Under the pieces are notes generated by a model. That model saw only the letters and a program-made list of their open reading frames with translations, searched no databases and was not told the origin of the DNA. Source: JBEVNR01 sp040507985 (GTDB lineage: Bacteria > Pseudomonadota > Alphaproteobacteria > Rickettsiales > UBA6187). Taken from it: a stretch of DNA of 54,545 bases. A program made the translations under genes and the position numbers. This document shows, one piece after another, positions 1 to 12,279 of the stretch. Positions within the stretch are counted from its first letter, which is position 1. Each line of letters begins with the position of its first letter. Where the stretch lies: assembly GCA_040507985.1 (NCBI GenBank), contig JBEVNR010000044.1, forward strand, positions 1 to 54,545, read 5' to 3'.

Positions 1-1174
<1,174 letters not shown>

Positions 1175-1269
1175 TGATCTTAACTTTAAAACGTCAGAAA
1201 TTAACGTCAAAGCATGTATTTATTGTTGCTATTAATTTCGCCGCCTTCATCAAGACGGTTACTTTTTTC

Positions 1270-1282
1270 GTTTTCAAAGAGC
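1270..1282 (-). promoter_or_regulatory. boxA-like antitermination element in the rRNA leader
   Basis: On the minus strand the leader between promoter and 16S reads GCTCTTTGAAAAC. This is close to the rrn boxA consensus (GCTCTTTAACA), which recruits NusB/NusE to make rRNA transcription termination-resistant. Its place, about 95 nt upstream of the mature 16S end, fits. The call rests on sequence match and position only. Confidence 0.6.
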
Positions 1283-1325
1283 GATTTATTTTTACCGAAC
1301 CAATCGTCTCGCTTCGGTAAGGGGT

Positions 1326-1354
1326 GTTATACGCAATGCGGCTTCCGGCGTCAA
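1326..1354 (-). promoter_or_regulatory. sigma-70 type promoter of the rRNA operon
   Basis: On the minus strand, TTGACG (1354-1349) is followed by a spacer of exactly 17 bp and TATAAC (1331-1326). Transcription would start near 1319, giving a leader of about 145 nt before 16S. It is the best promoter match in the 350 bp between the rRNA gene and the next gene. Nothing else was recognised in 1174-1523 apart from the boxA-like site. Confidence 0.7.
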
Positions 1355-1523
1355 ACCCTTTTTTTCAGAAAAACGCATTTTTTTGACGTTCCCTTTATTT
1401 TCGGAAGTTCCGGCGCTGCGTTCCGCACATTCCGCTTGGCGCCTTCCTCGTTTTAGGCTATGCCGTCCGCTTACGTAACTTACGTTCGACTTTGTTTTCG
1501 CTACACGCCGCCGCTTCACGATT

Positions 1524-2087
1524 ATGCACGCCATAAGCAACCTCGCCGGCACACGTTCCTATGCCGAACGGGCGAAACAGTCAATTGCACTGCGGAAAGA
1601 GAATCTAGCTTCCGTCTCCGACAGAAACAGAGATACATTCACCGTCCAGATTACGGAGATAGAACGCTCCCTTGACCTTTTCAGCACGATTACAGAGGGA
1701 TTGCCGCGATGCTTTTTCATAACGCCAAGCGCCAATAACACAGAGGATACTTCCTTCGCGGATTTTTTCAAGGGAGCGGAAATCTGGTCCCCGAAAGTTG
1801 CCGCCGAAAAACTAAACGAGGCTCATACGTTATTTGTTTTTACGATTCGTTCATCGCAGGAAATTGTCTTCACTCCTGTAGCTCTTCTTCAGAGTTCGCA
1901 AGACATAAGCCATATGTTTAAGCTAGGCACGCTTATCCCGAATGTTTACGCGCTACTGACGACGCTCTCGCAACAACAGAATGATTATGGCGTTGGTTGG
2001 CAACCCATATTGAACGATTTTTTAACCATCTATCCGAATTACACAGGAGAAAAAGTTGATCTTTTCAACCTAACCCTCTCCCTATAA
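1524..2087 (+). CDS. hypothetical protein, 187 aa
   Basis: This is an open frame from ATG to TAA that I do not recognise. The product is soluble-looking, with no signal peptide, no clear membrane segment and no familiar motif. The N-terminal third is rich in charged and serine residues, and the rest alternates hydrophobic and polar stretches compatible with a small globular alpha/beta fold. There is no Shine-Dalgarno sequence before the ATG. It stands alone between the divergent rRNA promoter and a convergent gene, and its base composition is lower in G+C than the housekeeping genes nearby. It could be a species-specific accessory gene. Confidence 0.5.
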   Translation: MHAISNLAGTRSYAERAKQSIALRKENLASVSDRNRDTFTVQITEIERSLDLFSTITEGLPRCFFITPSANNTEDTSFADFFKGAEIWSPKVAAEKLNEAHTLFVFTIRSSQEIVFTPVALLQSSQDISHMFKLGTLIPNVYALLTTLSQQQNDYGVGWQPILNDFLTIYPNYTGEKVDLFNLTLSL

Positions 2088-2132
2088 CCGTCCGCTCCGG
2101 CTCGGTCGATCTCTCTTTAAAAAAAATATTTT

Positions 2133-2600
2133 TCAACTGACCACGTTCAAAATGCGCCCGCGCACGACGTTGACGATTTTCCCGCCGGCGGATTCAAAAT
2201 AGCCCGTCTGCGAGGCGTCGACGGTTTGCTTGGCATTGGCGCGCGGGGCGTCGCCGCCGGAGTCGACGTCGGGAGAGCGGTAAACGAGGGCGCCCGACAA
2301 ATGAAGCGGATTAAACCCTTCGCGTTTTTTTTCCGCCTTGGGTTTGTTCGCGTTTTCCGCGACGGCGCTTTCGCTCGATTTTTCCGCCTCGAAAGTCCTG
2401 CGTTCCCCTATGCGGGTCTCTTTCGCCGGCTCGAACGCCCGGGAAAGCAACGCGGCGTCCGAAGAAATGCGCAGCGTATCCGCCGCGTCGTCCACCGGGC
2501 TGCGCCCAAATTCCGGTCGCGATTGTTTTTCCTGCTCTCGCCCGGCGCGATCAAATACCCGACCGCCGGAAACGTCCGGCTGCGCGTGAACGTCCATCAT
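2133..2600 (-). CDS. hypothetical low-complexity protein, 155 aa
   Basis: Unknown protein, charged and probably largely disordered (rich in Glu, Lys, Arg, Ala, Ser, Asp). The C-terminal 35 residues are more ordered-looking and end in an amphipathic segment with Val-Val-Arg-Gly-Arg. The start is supported by a purine-rich GGGAGGGGGGACGAGG stretch just upstream on the minus strand. A perfect 18-bp palindrome lies about 34 bp upstream and may be its operator. An 'I-S-S-D-A' patch is reminiscent of FlgM-type flagellar regulators, and other flagellar genes are nearby, but the resemblance is too weak for a name. Confidence 0.55.
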   Translation of the reverse strand: MMDVHAQPDVSGGRVFDRAGREQEKQSRPEFGRSPVDDAADTLRISSDAALLSRAFEPAKETRIGERRTFEAEKSSESAVAENANKPKAEKKREGFNPLHLSGALVYRSPDVDSGGDAPRANAKQTVDASQTGYFESAGGKIVNVVRGRILNVVS

Positions 2601-2633
2601 ACCTCGTCCCCCCTCCCGTGTTGGAGGTTATAT

Positions 2634-2651
2634 TGTTGTAATATTACAACA
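2634..2651. promoter_or_regulatory. perfect 18-bp palindrome, candidate operator
   Basis: TGTTGTAATATTACAACA is exactly self-complementary (TGTTGTAAT with ATTACAACA). It lies between the minus-strand gene starting at 2600 and the sensor kinase starting at 2816. Symmetry, A+T content and position fit the binding site of a dimeric regulator. With no spacer it is not a transcription terminator. The cognate regulator is unknown. Confidence 0.45.
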
Positions 2652-2815
2652 GTTTTGCGCGTACGTCCACACGAAAAATTGACGTCCACATCTTGCCGTT
2701 TTTTTAATTTCCTAAAAAATACATTATTTTTGGCGGCATTTACTTTTTTTTTGGAATAAAGAACTAATATTTATACCAACGATAGAAAAACGCTTCATAT
2801 GCGCGGAACGGAGAA

Positions 2816-6076
<3,261 letters not shown>

Positions 6077-6084
6077 GGCGCGCC

Positions 6085-7101
6085 CTACACCATCACGTCG
6101 TTGTCGGCCTCCTCGTCCGTTACGGTCATTTCGCCGGCGGCGATCAATCCTTTGGCCGCGGAAATGATGGAGCTTTGGGCGGCGTCGACGGCCTTTAGGC
6201 GCACCGGTCCCATGGCCTCTATTTCTTCGAGCAAGATTTTCGAGGCGCGCGCCGACATGTTTTTCACGAACACGTCGCGCACTTTTTCCGAGGCGCCCTT
6301 CATGGCGACGGCCAGTTGCGTTTTGTCGGCCACGCGCAGCAGCGCCTGAATGCCGGCGGCGTCCGATTTTGCCAGGTCTTCAAACGTGAACATCAGCTTT
6401 TTGATGCGCTCCGCCGTCTCCGGCGCGTATTCCTCCAGTTTTTCCATATATAGCGCTTCGCGCGCGCGGTCGAAATTGTTGAAAATTTCGGCGATAACCT
6501 CGCTGCCGTCCTGGCGCTGCGTGCGCGTGACGGAGCTGATAAACTCGGCGCGCAACGCTTTTTCGACGCTGTCGAGCGCCTCTTTCTTCACGTTGTCCAT
6601 TTCAAGCAGGCGGGTAATGACGTCAAAGGTAAAGTCTTCCGGCAGGGCCGCCAGCACTTTTGCGGCGTGGGGAGGCTTCAGCTTCGAGACGATGAGCGTC
6701 GCCGTTTGCGGATATTCGTTGCGCAGGTAGGACGACAGCACCTCTTCGCTCACGTTGCTCAGCTTGTCCCACGTGTTTCTTCCCGCCGGACCGCGAATGT
6801 CTTCCATAATGGCTTCCTTGCGGTCCTTGCCCAGCGTGCCGGCAAGCAGGCGCTCGGTGCTTTCCACGCTGCCCACGAACGACACCGCCTCGGAAAGAAA
6901 GTTGGAGAACTCAAGAAACACTTGCTTCACGACGTCCGGGCTTACCGTTCCCAGCTTGGCCATAATGCGCGACACTTCCTTTATTTCGTCGTCGTGCATC
7001 ATGCCGAACACGCGCCCGGCATTCTCGGGGGTGAGCGCCATCATCATGATGGCGACTTTCTCCGACCCTTTTAACTTAGAAAAATTAACGATGTCCGCCA
7101 T
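6085..7101 (-). CDS. fliG: flagellar motor switch protein FliG
   Basis: FliG forms the upper part of the flagellar C-ring, contacts MotA and FliM/FliF, and sets torque and direction. The 338-residue product has all three parts: the N-terminal MS-ring-binding region, the middle domain with the E-Y-P-Q-T-A signature (EHPQT motif), and a C-terminal torque domain with alternating charged residues (R-V-A-D-K-T-Q and M-S-A-R-A-S-K-I-L-L-E-E-I-E). I chose ATG at 7101 (M-A-D-I-V-N-F). The frame extends upstream to a TTG at 7128, but those residues do not match the family. The gene stands alone, with no fliF or fliH beside it. Confidence 0.95.
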   Translation of the reverse strand: MADIVNFSKLKGSEKVAIMMMALTPENAGRVFGMMHDDEIKEVSRIMAKLGTVSPDVVKQVFLEFSNFLSEAVSFVGSVESTERLLAGTLGKDRKEAIMEDIRGPAGRNTWDKLSNVSEEVLSSYLRNEYPQTATLIVSKLKPPHAAKVLAALPEDFTFDVITRLLEMDNVKKEALDSVEKALRAEFISSVTRTQRQDGSEVIAEIFNNFDRAREALYMEKLEEYAPETAERIKKLMFTFEDLAKSDAAGIQALLRVADKTQLAVAMKGASEKVRDVFVKNMSARASKILLEEIEAMGPVRLKAVDAAQSSIISAAKGLIAAGEMTVTDEEADNDVMV

Positions 7102-7386
7102 ATGCCGCCCGCGACTATCCCCCGACAAACGAATGTAAATACATCAGGCGTTTTTGTCCATCGTTAATGCGGAACGCGCAGGACAAAGGCGTCAACCGCT
7201 ACCAAGCGATTTTATTTTTCAAAAAATTCAACTTATTATTGATAAATGTGGAATTATAACTATACCCGCACGGCAATATGTGATATAATCTTTTAAATTT
7301 AACGTTTTTGCTGCACCTTCCTGTGCATTAGCCGCCTCTATTTATTTCCACTTTCCTTCCAAGCGACCTATTCATTAGACGTGACG

Positions 7387-8592
7387 ATGGAGGAATACCA
7401 TAAAATTCTTGGCTCTCGAGGAGTGACGGAAGAACAACTAAAAGAGATACGCAACTACTGCGGAGACAAGACTCAGCGATGGGAATGGGTGTCGGCTCTT
7501 GACGATTCGTTGATCAGAGATTTCGTTGCCTTCCGGACGGAACCGGAATACCCATCCATACGCATCTTCTGCCAACAGTATGATGCTCTCTGGCAGTGGG
7601 TGATGGTCACGCTTCCTAAGGAAAAGAAGCTGAAAATTTTTGTCGATTTAATGACCGATCCGCAACTCGAACCAATACGCCCCTATTTCCAAACTGATTA
7701 TAATCGATGCAACTGGTGGACGGTTGATCTTCACGACAAGAATAGGGAAACTTTCCTTGCCCTAAGGACGGAAAAGCGGTTTGCGCCAATACGCGACTAC
7801 TGCCGAGAATATCATGAGTTTTGGCAATGGGTGACGGTTGATCTTGACGACGAGAATAGGGAAACTTTCCTTGCCCTAAGGACGGAAGAGCGGTTTGCGC
7901 CAATACGCGACTACTGCCAAGAATATCATGAGTTTTGGGAATGGGTGACGGCTGATCTTAACGACGAGAATAGGGAACTTCTTCTTGAGTTAATAAATAA
8001 AGAGCTACTTCAGTCTATATGCGGCGCCAACTTCTCCAACGCAAAACGTTTGCTTAAGGTTCCCGGCATCGATCTTATGGTAACGGCTGTTTCATTAGAA
8101 ATTTGGAAAAATTTAGAACTCATGGATATCGACCGATTGAAAGAGTTCTGCAACACCCCGCGATATGTGACAATCTTGACGGAGGTTCTCTTGCCAAGCC
8201 CCTATTTCCCCCCACTGTTCCTCCAGTGCCGTGAGGCGTTTGATTTCTATGTCCGTTGGCGAGAAGAATATTATGCTCCCGACGAAGAACTGCCGCCATA
8301 TAAGAAAGATATGACGAATATTATCATCGGCGAAGCCTTACGTTTCATACAAACGATGAACGACGTCTCCGGCGATCAGACCGATTTGGAGCAAACCGTC
8401 TCGGATAGCACGAAAAAAACAATCGAACTCGCAATATGTATAACGCAATCAGGATACAAAATACCTTATACGCCAATAGAATTGTTGGATACCTTGCAAA
8501 AAATGACTCTAACTCGAGAAACCTTTGCTGCGTTTAAGAGGGAATGGATTAAGGACAACAAAAAATTGTCCGGGCAGGGCTTTGCGCTTTGA
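7387..8592 (+). CDS. orphan protein with five 38-residue W-rich repeats
   Basis: About 401 residues of no family I recognise. The first half consists of about five repeats of 38-40 residues. Each has an R-D-Y-C / R-x-F-C start, a W-x-W-V centre, a D-L-x-D-x-N-R stretch and an L-R-T-E-x-x-F-x-P-I end. Repeats 3-5 also share nearly identical DNA with a 114-bp period (tract about 7730-7980), so they duplicated recently. The second half is mostly helical, without a membrane segment or signal peptide. The frame also allows a GTG at 7381, but I prefer the ATG. There is no Shine-Dalgarno, and the leader is pyrimidine-rich. G+C is lower than in neighbours. A repeat-built protein-binding scaffold, perhaps an effector, is possible; function unknown. 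Confidence 0.8.
   Translation: MEEYHKILGSRGVTEEQLKEIRNYCGDKTQRWEWVSALDDSLIRDFVAFRTEPEYPSIRIFCQQYDALWQWVMVTLPKEKKLKIFVDLMTDPQLEPIRPYFQTDYNRCNWWTVDLHDKNRETFLALRTEKRFAPIRDYCREYHEFWQWVTVDLDDENRETFLALRTEERFAPIRDYCQEYHEFWEWVTADLNDENRELLLELINKELLQSICGANFSNAKRLLKVPGIDLMVTAVSLEIWKNLELMDIDRLKEFCNTPRYVTILTEVLLPSPYFPPLFLQCREAFDFYVRWREEYYAPDEELPPYKKDMTNIIIGEALRFIQTMNDVSGDQTDLEQTVSDSTKKTIELAICITQSGYKIPYTPIELLDTLQKMTLTRETFAAFKREWIKDNKKLSGQGFAL
7735..7980 (+). repeat. 114-bp in-frame tandem repeat
   Basis: The marker sequence AATAGGGAA recurs at 7741, 7855 and 7969, giving a period of 114 bp (38 codons). The unit starting at 7741 and the next differ at only a few bases. It is coding and keeps frame, so copy number can change without breaking the gene. 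Confidence 0.9.
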
Positions 8593-8704
8593 TTAAATTA
8601 TTGTGCGCTTCTTGTACGTTTTTCTTGTTTTGGTTCGCCGGACGAACGTTTCTTATGTTTCCTATGCGCGTCTTTTTCCTTTCAAAAAAAAGAAAAATAA
8701 AATA

Positions 8705-8728
8705 GGGCTTACGCAGTGCGTAAGTCCC
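8705..8728. terminator. hairpin between convergent genes
   Basis: CTTACGCA and TGCGTAAG form an inverted repeat extended by GGG/CCC with one bulged T. It has A-rich sequence on the left and ATAAAAAATT on the right, and lies between the repeat-protein gene (plus) and ygfZ (minus). It could terminate both. The U-tract is imperfect. Confidence 0.55.
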
Positions 8729-8788
8729 ATAAAAAATTCGCCTCACTTTTAACGATCGGCGTTTGCCCTATTCATCCGGAGCGGCATC

Positions 8789-9640
8789 TTACCGCGACGG
8801 CTTTCCGCTGAGAACGTGCGTCACGGACGCCTTCACGCCGCCGACGAAGACTTGGTTTCCGGCGGCGACGCGATCGCGATCAAGCGCCAGCGCCATGGCC
8901 GCGTCGCCTTCCGACGAGGTGACGTCGCCGATTTTTTCTCCGGTTTTTGAAAACACCTCCCCGCCTTCCACGGGAAACATGTCGCCGTCGTCCGCTTGCA
9001 GCGTAAAGGGCGCTTTTTTTCGCTTTCCCTTGTAATACATGCGGGCCGTCACCTCCTGGCCGATATAGCATCCCTTCGAGAAAGAGATGGAGTCAAGGCC
9101 GTCAAGGCAAAAATCAAGCGGGTACGAGGCGTTGAAGGACAAGTCTTCGTCGCCGTCCGGCAATCCGGCCATGATGCGGCGGCGTCGATAGATGCTAAAA
9201 TTCGCCTTCTCCCCTTCATTAAACGGAAACGCGTCGCCCTCTTTCACCAACACGCGAAAAAAGTCGGAGCCGGGACGGGGATCGGCGTAGCATATGGCGG
9301 CATTTTTCGCCTCGGGCGCCGCCGTTCCCCAACAGACGTACACCTTCATCCGTACGCGTTCAACCGACGCGTCCCGGCCCAGCGTATATAACCCAAGTTT
9401 GGCGGCGACCGAATCCGCATAGCTTCCCGAGCAGTCAAGCCACAACGTTTCTTCCGTGGGCGCGACGAATGCTTCGCACAAAAATTTTCCCTGTGCCTGC
9501 AACATGAGTCCGTAGGCGACGCCCCCGAAGCGGCAAGGCGCCACGTCTTGCGTCAATATCCCTTGCAGGTAAGGAATGCGATCTTTGCCGCGCACGGCGA
9601 AAACGGCGCGTTTTTCTAACAATGCGTAGTGAAACGTCAT
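8789..9640 (-). CDS. ygfZ: YgfZ/GcvT-like folate-dependent Fe-S cluster repair protein
   Basis: YgfZ-family proteins bind tetrahydrofolate and help maintain some iron-sulfur enzymes. The product (283 residues) carries the diagnostic K-G-C-Y-I-G-Q-E motif followed by V-T-A-R, and an N-terminal L-Q-G-I-L-T-Q-D-V segment typical of the family. The frame runs open upstream to 9802, but the ATG at 9640 (M-T-F-H-Y-A-L-L) matches the usual family start and is preceded by GAGGAG about 11 bp upstream. It is divergent from lon. Confidence 0.9.
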   Translation of the reverse strand: MTFHYALLEKRAVFAVRGKDRIPYLQGILTQDVAPCRFGGVAYGLMLQAQGKFLCEAFVAPTEETLWLDCSGSYADSVAAKLGLYTLGRDASVERVRMKVYVCWGTAAPEAKNAAICYADPRPGSDFFRVLVKEGDAFPFNEGEKANFSIYRRRRIMAGLPDGDEDLSFNASYPLDFCLDGLDSISFSKGCYIGQEVTARMYYKGKRKKAPFTLQADDGDMFPVEGGEVFSKTGEKIGDVTSSEGDAAMALALDRDRVAAGNQVFVGGVKASVTHVLSGKPSR

Positions 9641-9784
9641 GGGATCGGCGGCTCCTCGTCTGTCGCGTAAATATTGGCTCGCCGCGCGCGGCGGAAACCC
9701 CACGTGTACCACGAAGATCTTCGGCATGACAACGAGAATCGCGCAAGGCGCCCGACGGCCGGCGCCGCAAAAACGCGTTAAGGG

Positions 9785-9814
9785 TTGTAAATGGTCGAAC
9801 AATCACGATATAAT
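9785..9814 (+). promoter_or_regulatory. predicted lon promoter
   Basis: TTGTAA (9785-9790), an 18-bp spacer and a perfect TATAAT (9809-9814) lie 57 bp upstream of the lon start codon. It is the best sigma-70-like match in the ygfZ-lon divergent region. No CIRCE or heat-shock sigma element was seen. Confidence 0.55.
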
Positions 9815-9871
9815 GGGGAGGAAGGCGCGGCATGGCCCGCTTTTTAAGCATTCTTCTTTAAGGACGTCGCC

Positions 9872-12271
9872 ATGGAAACGTTGCCGCTGCTTGCGCTTAG
9901 GGACTTAGTGGTCTTTCCCCGCATGATCGTGCCGCTGTTCGTCGGGCGCAAGCGCTCGATCAAGGCGCTGGAAGTCGCCCTCGACCGCGACAAGCGCATC
10001 CTTGCCGTTGCGCAAAAAAACGGACAGCAAGACAGTCCGGACGTCGACGGATTGCACGACGTCGGCGTGGTCGCGCACATCATGCAATTAATGAAGCTTC
10101 CCGACGACACGGTAAAAGTGCTTATCGAAGGGGAAAGCCGCGCGCTCATTTCCTCCATCGTCGACATGCCGGAAGGCTACATGGAGGCGAGGTTCGTCAT
10201 CCACGCCGACGAATACGACAATTCGCAACAAAATCGCGCCTTGCAGCGCATGTTGCAGGAACAATTCGAGCAATACGCCAAGGCCAATAAAAAAATAAGC
10301 GAAGACATTCAAGCGGCGGTGGCAAAAATTGCGGATCCCGTCAGTTTGTGCGACACGATCAGCTCGCACATGCCGCTGGCGCTCAATAAAAAGCAAGAGA
10401 TTCTCGCCATTCGCCATTTGCCCGACAGGATGGAGCGGTTATGCATTCTCTTGCACGATGAAAGCGAATTGCTTAGCACCGAACAAAAAATAAAGGCGCG
10501 CGTCAAGACGCAAATGGAGCGCGCGCAGAAGGAATACTATTTAAACGAACAGCTTAAGGCCATCCATAAGGAGCTAAACGAAGACGAGGACGGACGCAAC
10601 GAGCAACAGCAATACGAAGAGCGCATCAAAGCCGTGAAGTTGTCGCCGGAGGCGGAAAAACAGGCGAGGCAGGAATTGAAGCGCCTAAAGACCATGACGC
10701 CCATGTCGGGCGAGGCCACCGTCACGCGTAACTACCTTGATTGCCTGCTTGATATTCCTTGGCACAAAAACACCCGCATTCGCAACGACGCCGAGGCCGC
10801 GCAAAAATTGCTCGACGACGAGCATTACGGGCTGGAAAAAGTGAAGGAACGCATCGTCGAATATATCGCCGTCCTTAGCCGCACCAAAAAGCTGAAAGGG
10901 CCGGTCCTCTGCCTGATCGGCCCTCCGGGGGTGGGAAAAACGTCGCTCGCCGCCTCCATCGCCAAGGCCACCAACCGCAAGTTCATTAAAATGTCCCTGG
11001 GCGGCGTGCGCGACGAGGCCGAAATTCGCGGACACCGCCGCACCTATATCGGCTCGATGCCGGGCAAAATCATCCAATCGATGCGCAAGGTCGGCGCCTC
11101 GAACCCCCTTTTCCTGCTCGACGAAATCGACAAGATGGGTCACGACTATCGCGGCGACCCCGCCGCCGCGTTGCTCGAGGTGCTAGACCCCGAACAAAAC
11201 CATAAATTCAACGACCATTACCTTGACGTCGATTACGACTTGTCGGACGTCATGTTCGTCTGCACCGCCAACAGCCGCGAGATTCCCCACGCCTTGCTGG
11301 ACAGGCTCGAGGTCATTCCCATCGCCGGCTATACCGAGCAAGAGAAGTTGGAGATTGCCAAGAGGCACTTGCTGCCCAAGCAAATCGACAACCACGGACT
11401 CAAGAAAAATGAGCTAAGCATTACCGACGACGCGCTGCTCGACGTCGTGCGCTACTACACGCGCGAGGCGGGCGTGCGGAACTTCGAGCGCGAATTGGCG
11501 AAGATCGCGAGAAAATCCGTCCGTAAACTCGTCGCCGGCGGCGATACGAAAGAGATAACGGTGCGGCCCGAAGACGTGAAAAATTTTTGCGGCGTAAGGC
11601 GCTTCGACTACGACCGCGCGCACGACGAAAACCTAGTGGGCGTCGTAAACGGCCTCGCCTATACGCAATCCGGCGGCGACATGTTGTTCATCGAAGCGAT
11701 ATGCGTTCCCGGCTCAGGCAAAATCAAAAGCACCGGCAAACTGGGCGAAGTCATGCAGGAATCCGTGCAGGCGGCGTGGAGCTACGTGCGCGCCCGCGCG
11801 GCGGAGTTCGGCATTCGCGAAAGCGACTTTAAGAAGCGCGACGTGCATGTTCACGTGCCCGAAGGCGCGACGCCCAAGGACGGACCCTCGGCGGGCGTGG
11901 CGATGTTCGTCGCGGCGACGTCCGCCATGTCCGGCGTGCCGGTCAGGCGCGACGTGGCCATGACCGGCGAAATTACGCTGCGGGGCCGCATTCTCGCCAT
12001 CGGGGGGCTAAAGGAAAAATTACTGGCCGCCTTGCGCGCCGGCATGACGACGGTCCTCATTCCCAAAGACAACGAAAAAGACGTGGAAGAATTGCCCGAC
12101 GTCGTCCGCAACGGCTTAAAAATACTCTGCGTGTCGCACGTGGACGAGATGTTGGACGTCGCGTTCGCCGAAAAACTCTCGCCCCTCACGCCGGAGGAAG
12201 TCAGCGCCGACGCCGCGCTCGCGCGGCAATACGTACCGGCGACGGACGGCGCCGGAGCGGCGATACAGTAG
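9872..12271 (+). CDS. lon: ATP-dependent Lon protease
   Basis: Lon unfolds and degrades misfolded and regulatory proteins in the cytoplasm as a hexamer. The 799 residues show an N-terminal substrate-recognition domain (about 1-300), an AAA+ module with Walker A G-P-P-G-V-G-K-T (Lys356) and Walker B L-L-D-E-I-D-K, and a C-terminal peptidase domain. Catalytic Ser673 (D-G-P-S-A-G) and Lys716 (second Lys of G-G-L-K-E-K) keep the 43-residue spacing seen in E. coli Lon. Length is normal and the start has AAGGA at good spacing. The usual alphaproteobacterial neighbours clpP-clpX are not here; a degenerate M48-like protein follows 8 bp after the stop. Confidence 0.98.
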   Translation: METLPLLALRDLVVFPRMIVPLFVGRKRSIKALEVALDRDKRILAVAQKNGQQDSPDVDGLHDVGVVAHIMQLMKLPDDTVKVLIEGESRALISSIVDMPEGYMEARFVIHADEYDNSQQNRALQRMLQEQFEQYAKANKKISEDIQAAVAKIADPVSLCDTISSHMPLALNKKQEILAIRHLPDRMERLCILLHDESELLSTEQKIKARVKTQMERAQKEYYLNEQLKAIHKELNEDEDGRNEQQQYEERIKAVKLSPEAEKQARQELKRLKTMTPMSGEATVTRNYLDCLLDIPWHKNTRIRNDAEAAQKLLDDEHYGLEKVKERIVEYIAVLSRTKKLKGPVLCLIGPPGVGKTSLAASIAKATNRKFIKMSLGGVRDEAEIRGHRRTYIGSMPGKIIQSMRKVGASNPLFLLDEIDKMGHDYRGDPAAALLEVLDPEQNHKFNDHYLDVDYDLSDVMFVCTANSREIPHALLDRLEVIPIAGYTEQEKLEIAKRHLLPKQIDNHGLKKNELSITDDALLDVVRYYTREAGVRNFERELAKIARKSVRKLVAGGDTKEITVRPEDVKNFCGVRRFDYDRAHDENLVGVVNGLAYTQSGGDMLFIEAICVPGSGKIKSTGKLGEVMQESVQAAWSYVRARAAEFGIRESDFKKRDVHVHVPEGATPKDGPSAGVAMFVAATSAMSGVPVRRDVAMTGEITLRGRILAIGGLKEKLLAALRAGMTTVLIPKDNEKDVEELPDVVRNGLKILCVSHVDEMLDVAFAEKLSPLTPEEVSADAALARQYVPATDGAGAAIQ

Positions 12272-12279
12272 CGTTGCGT

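Noticed and set aside
2226..2759. 177-codon plus-strand frame
   Set aside because: It is antisense to the 2133-2600 gene, which has the better ribosome site, and its arginine-rich composition is typical of a shadow frame in G+C-rich DNA.
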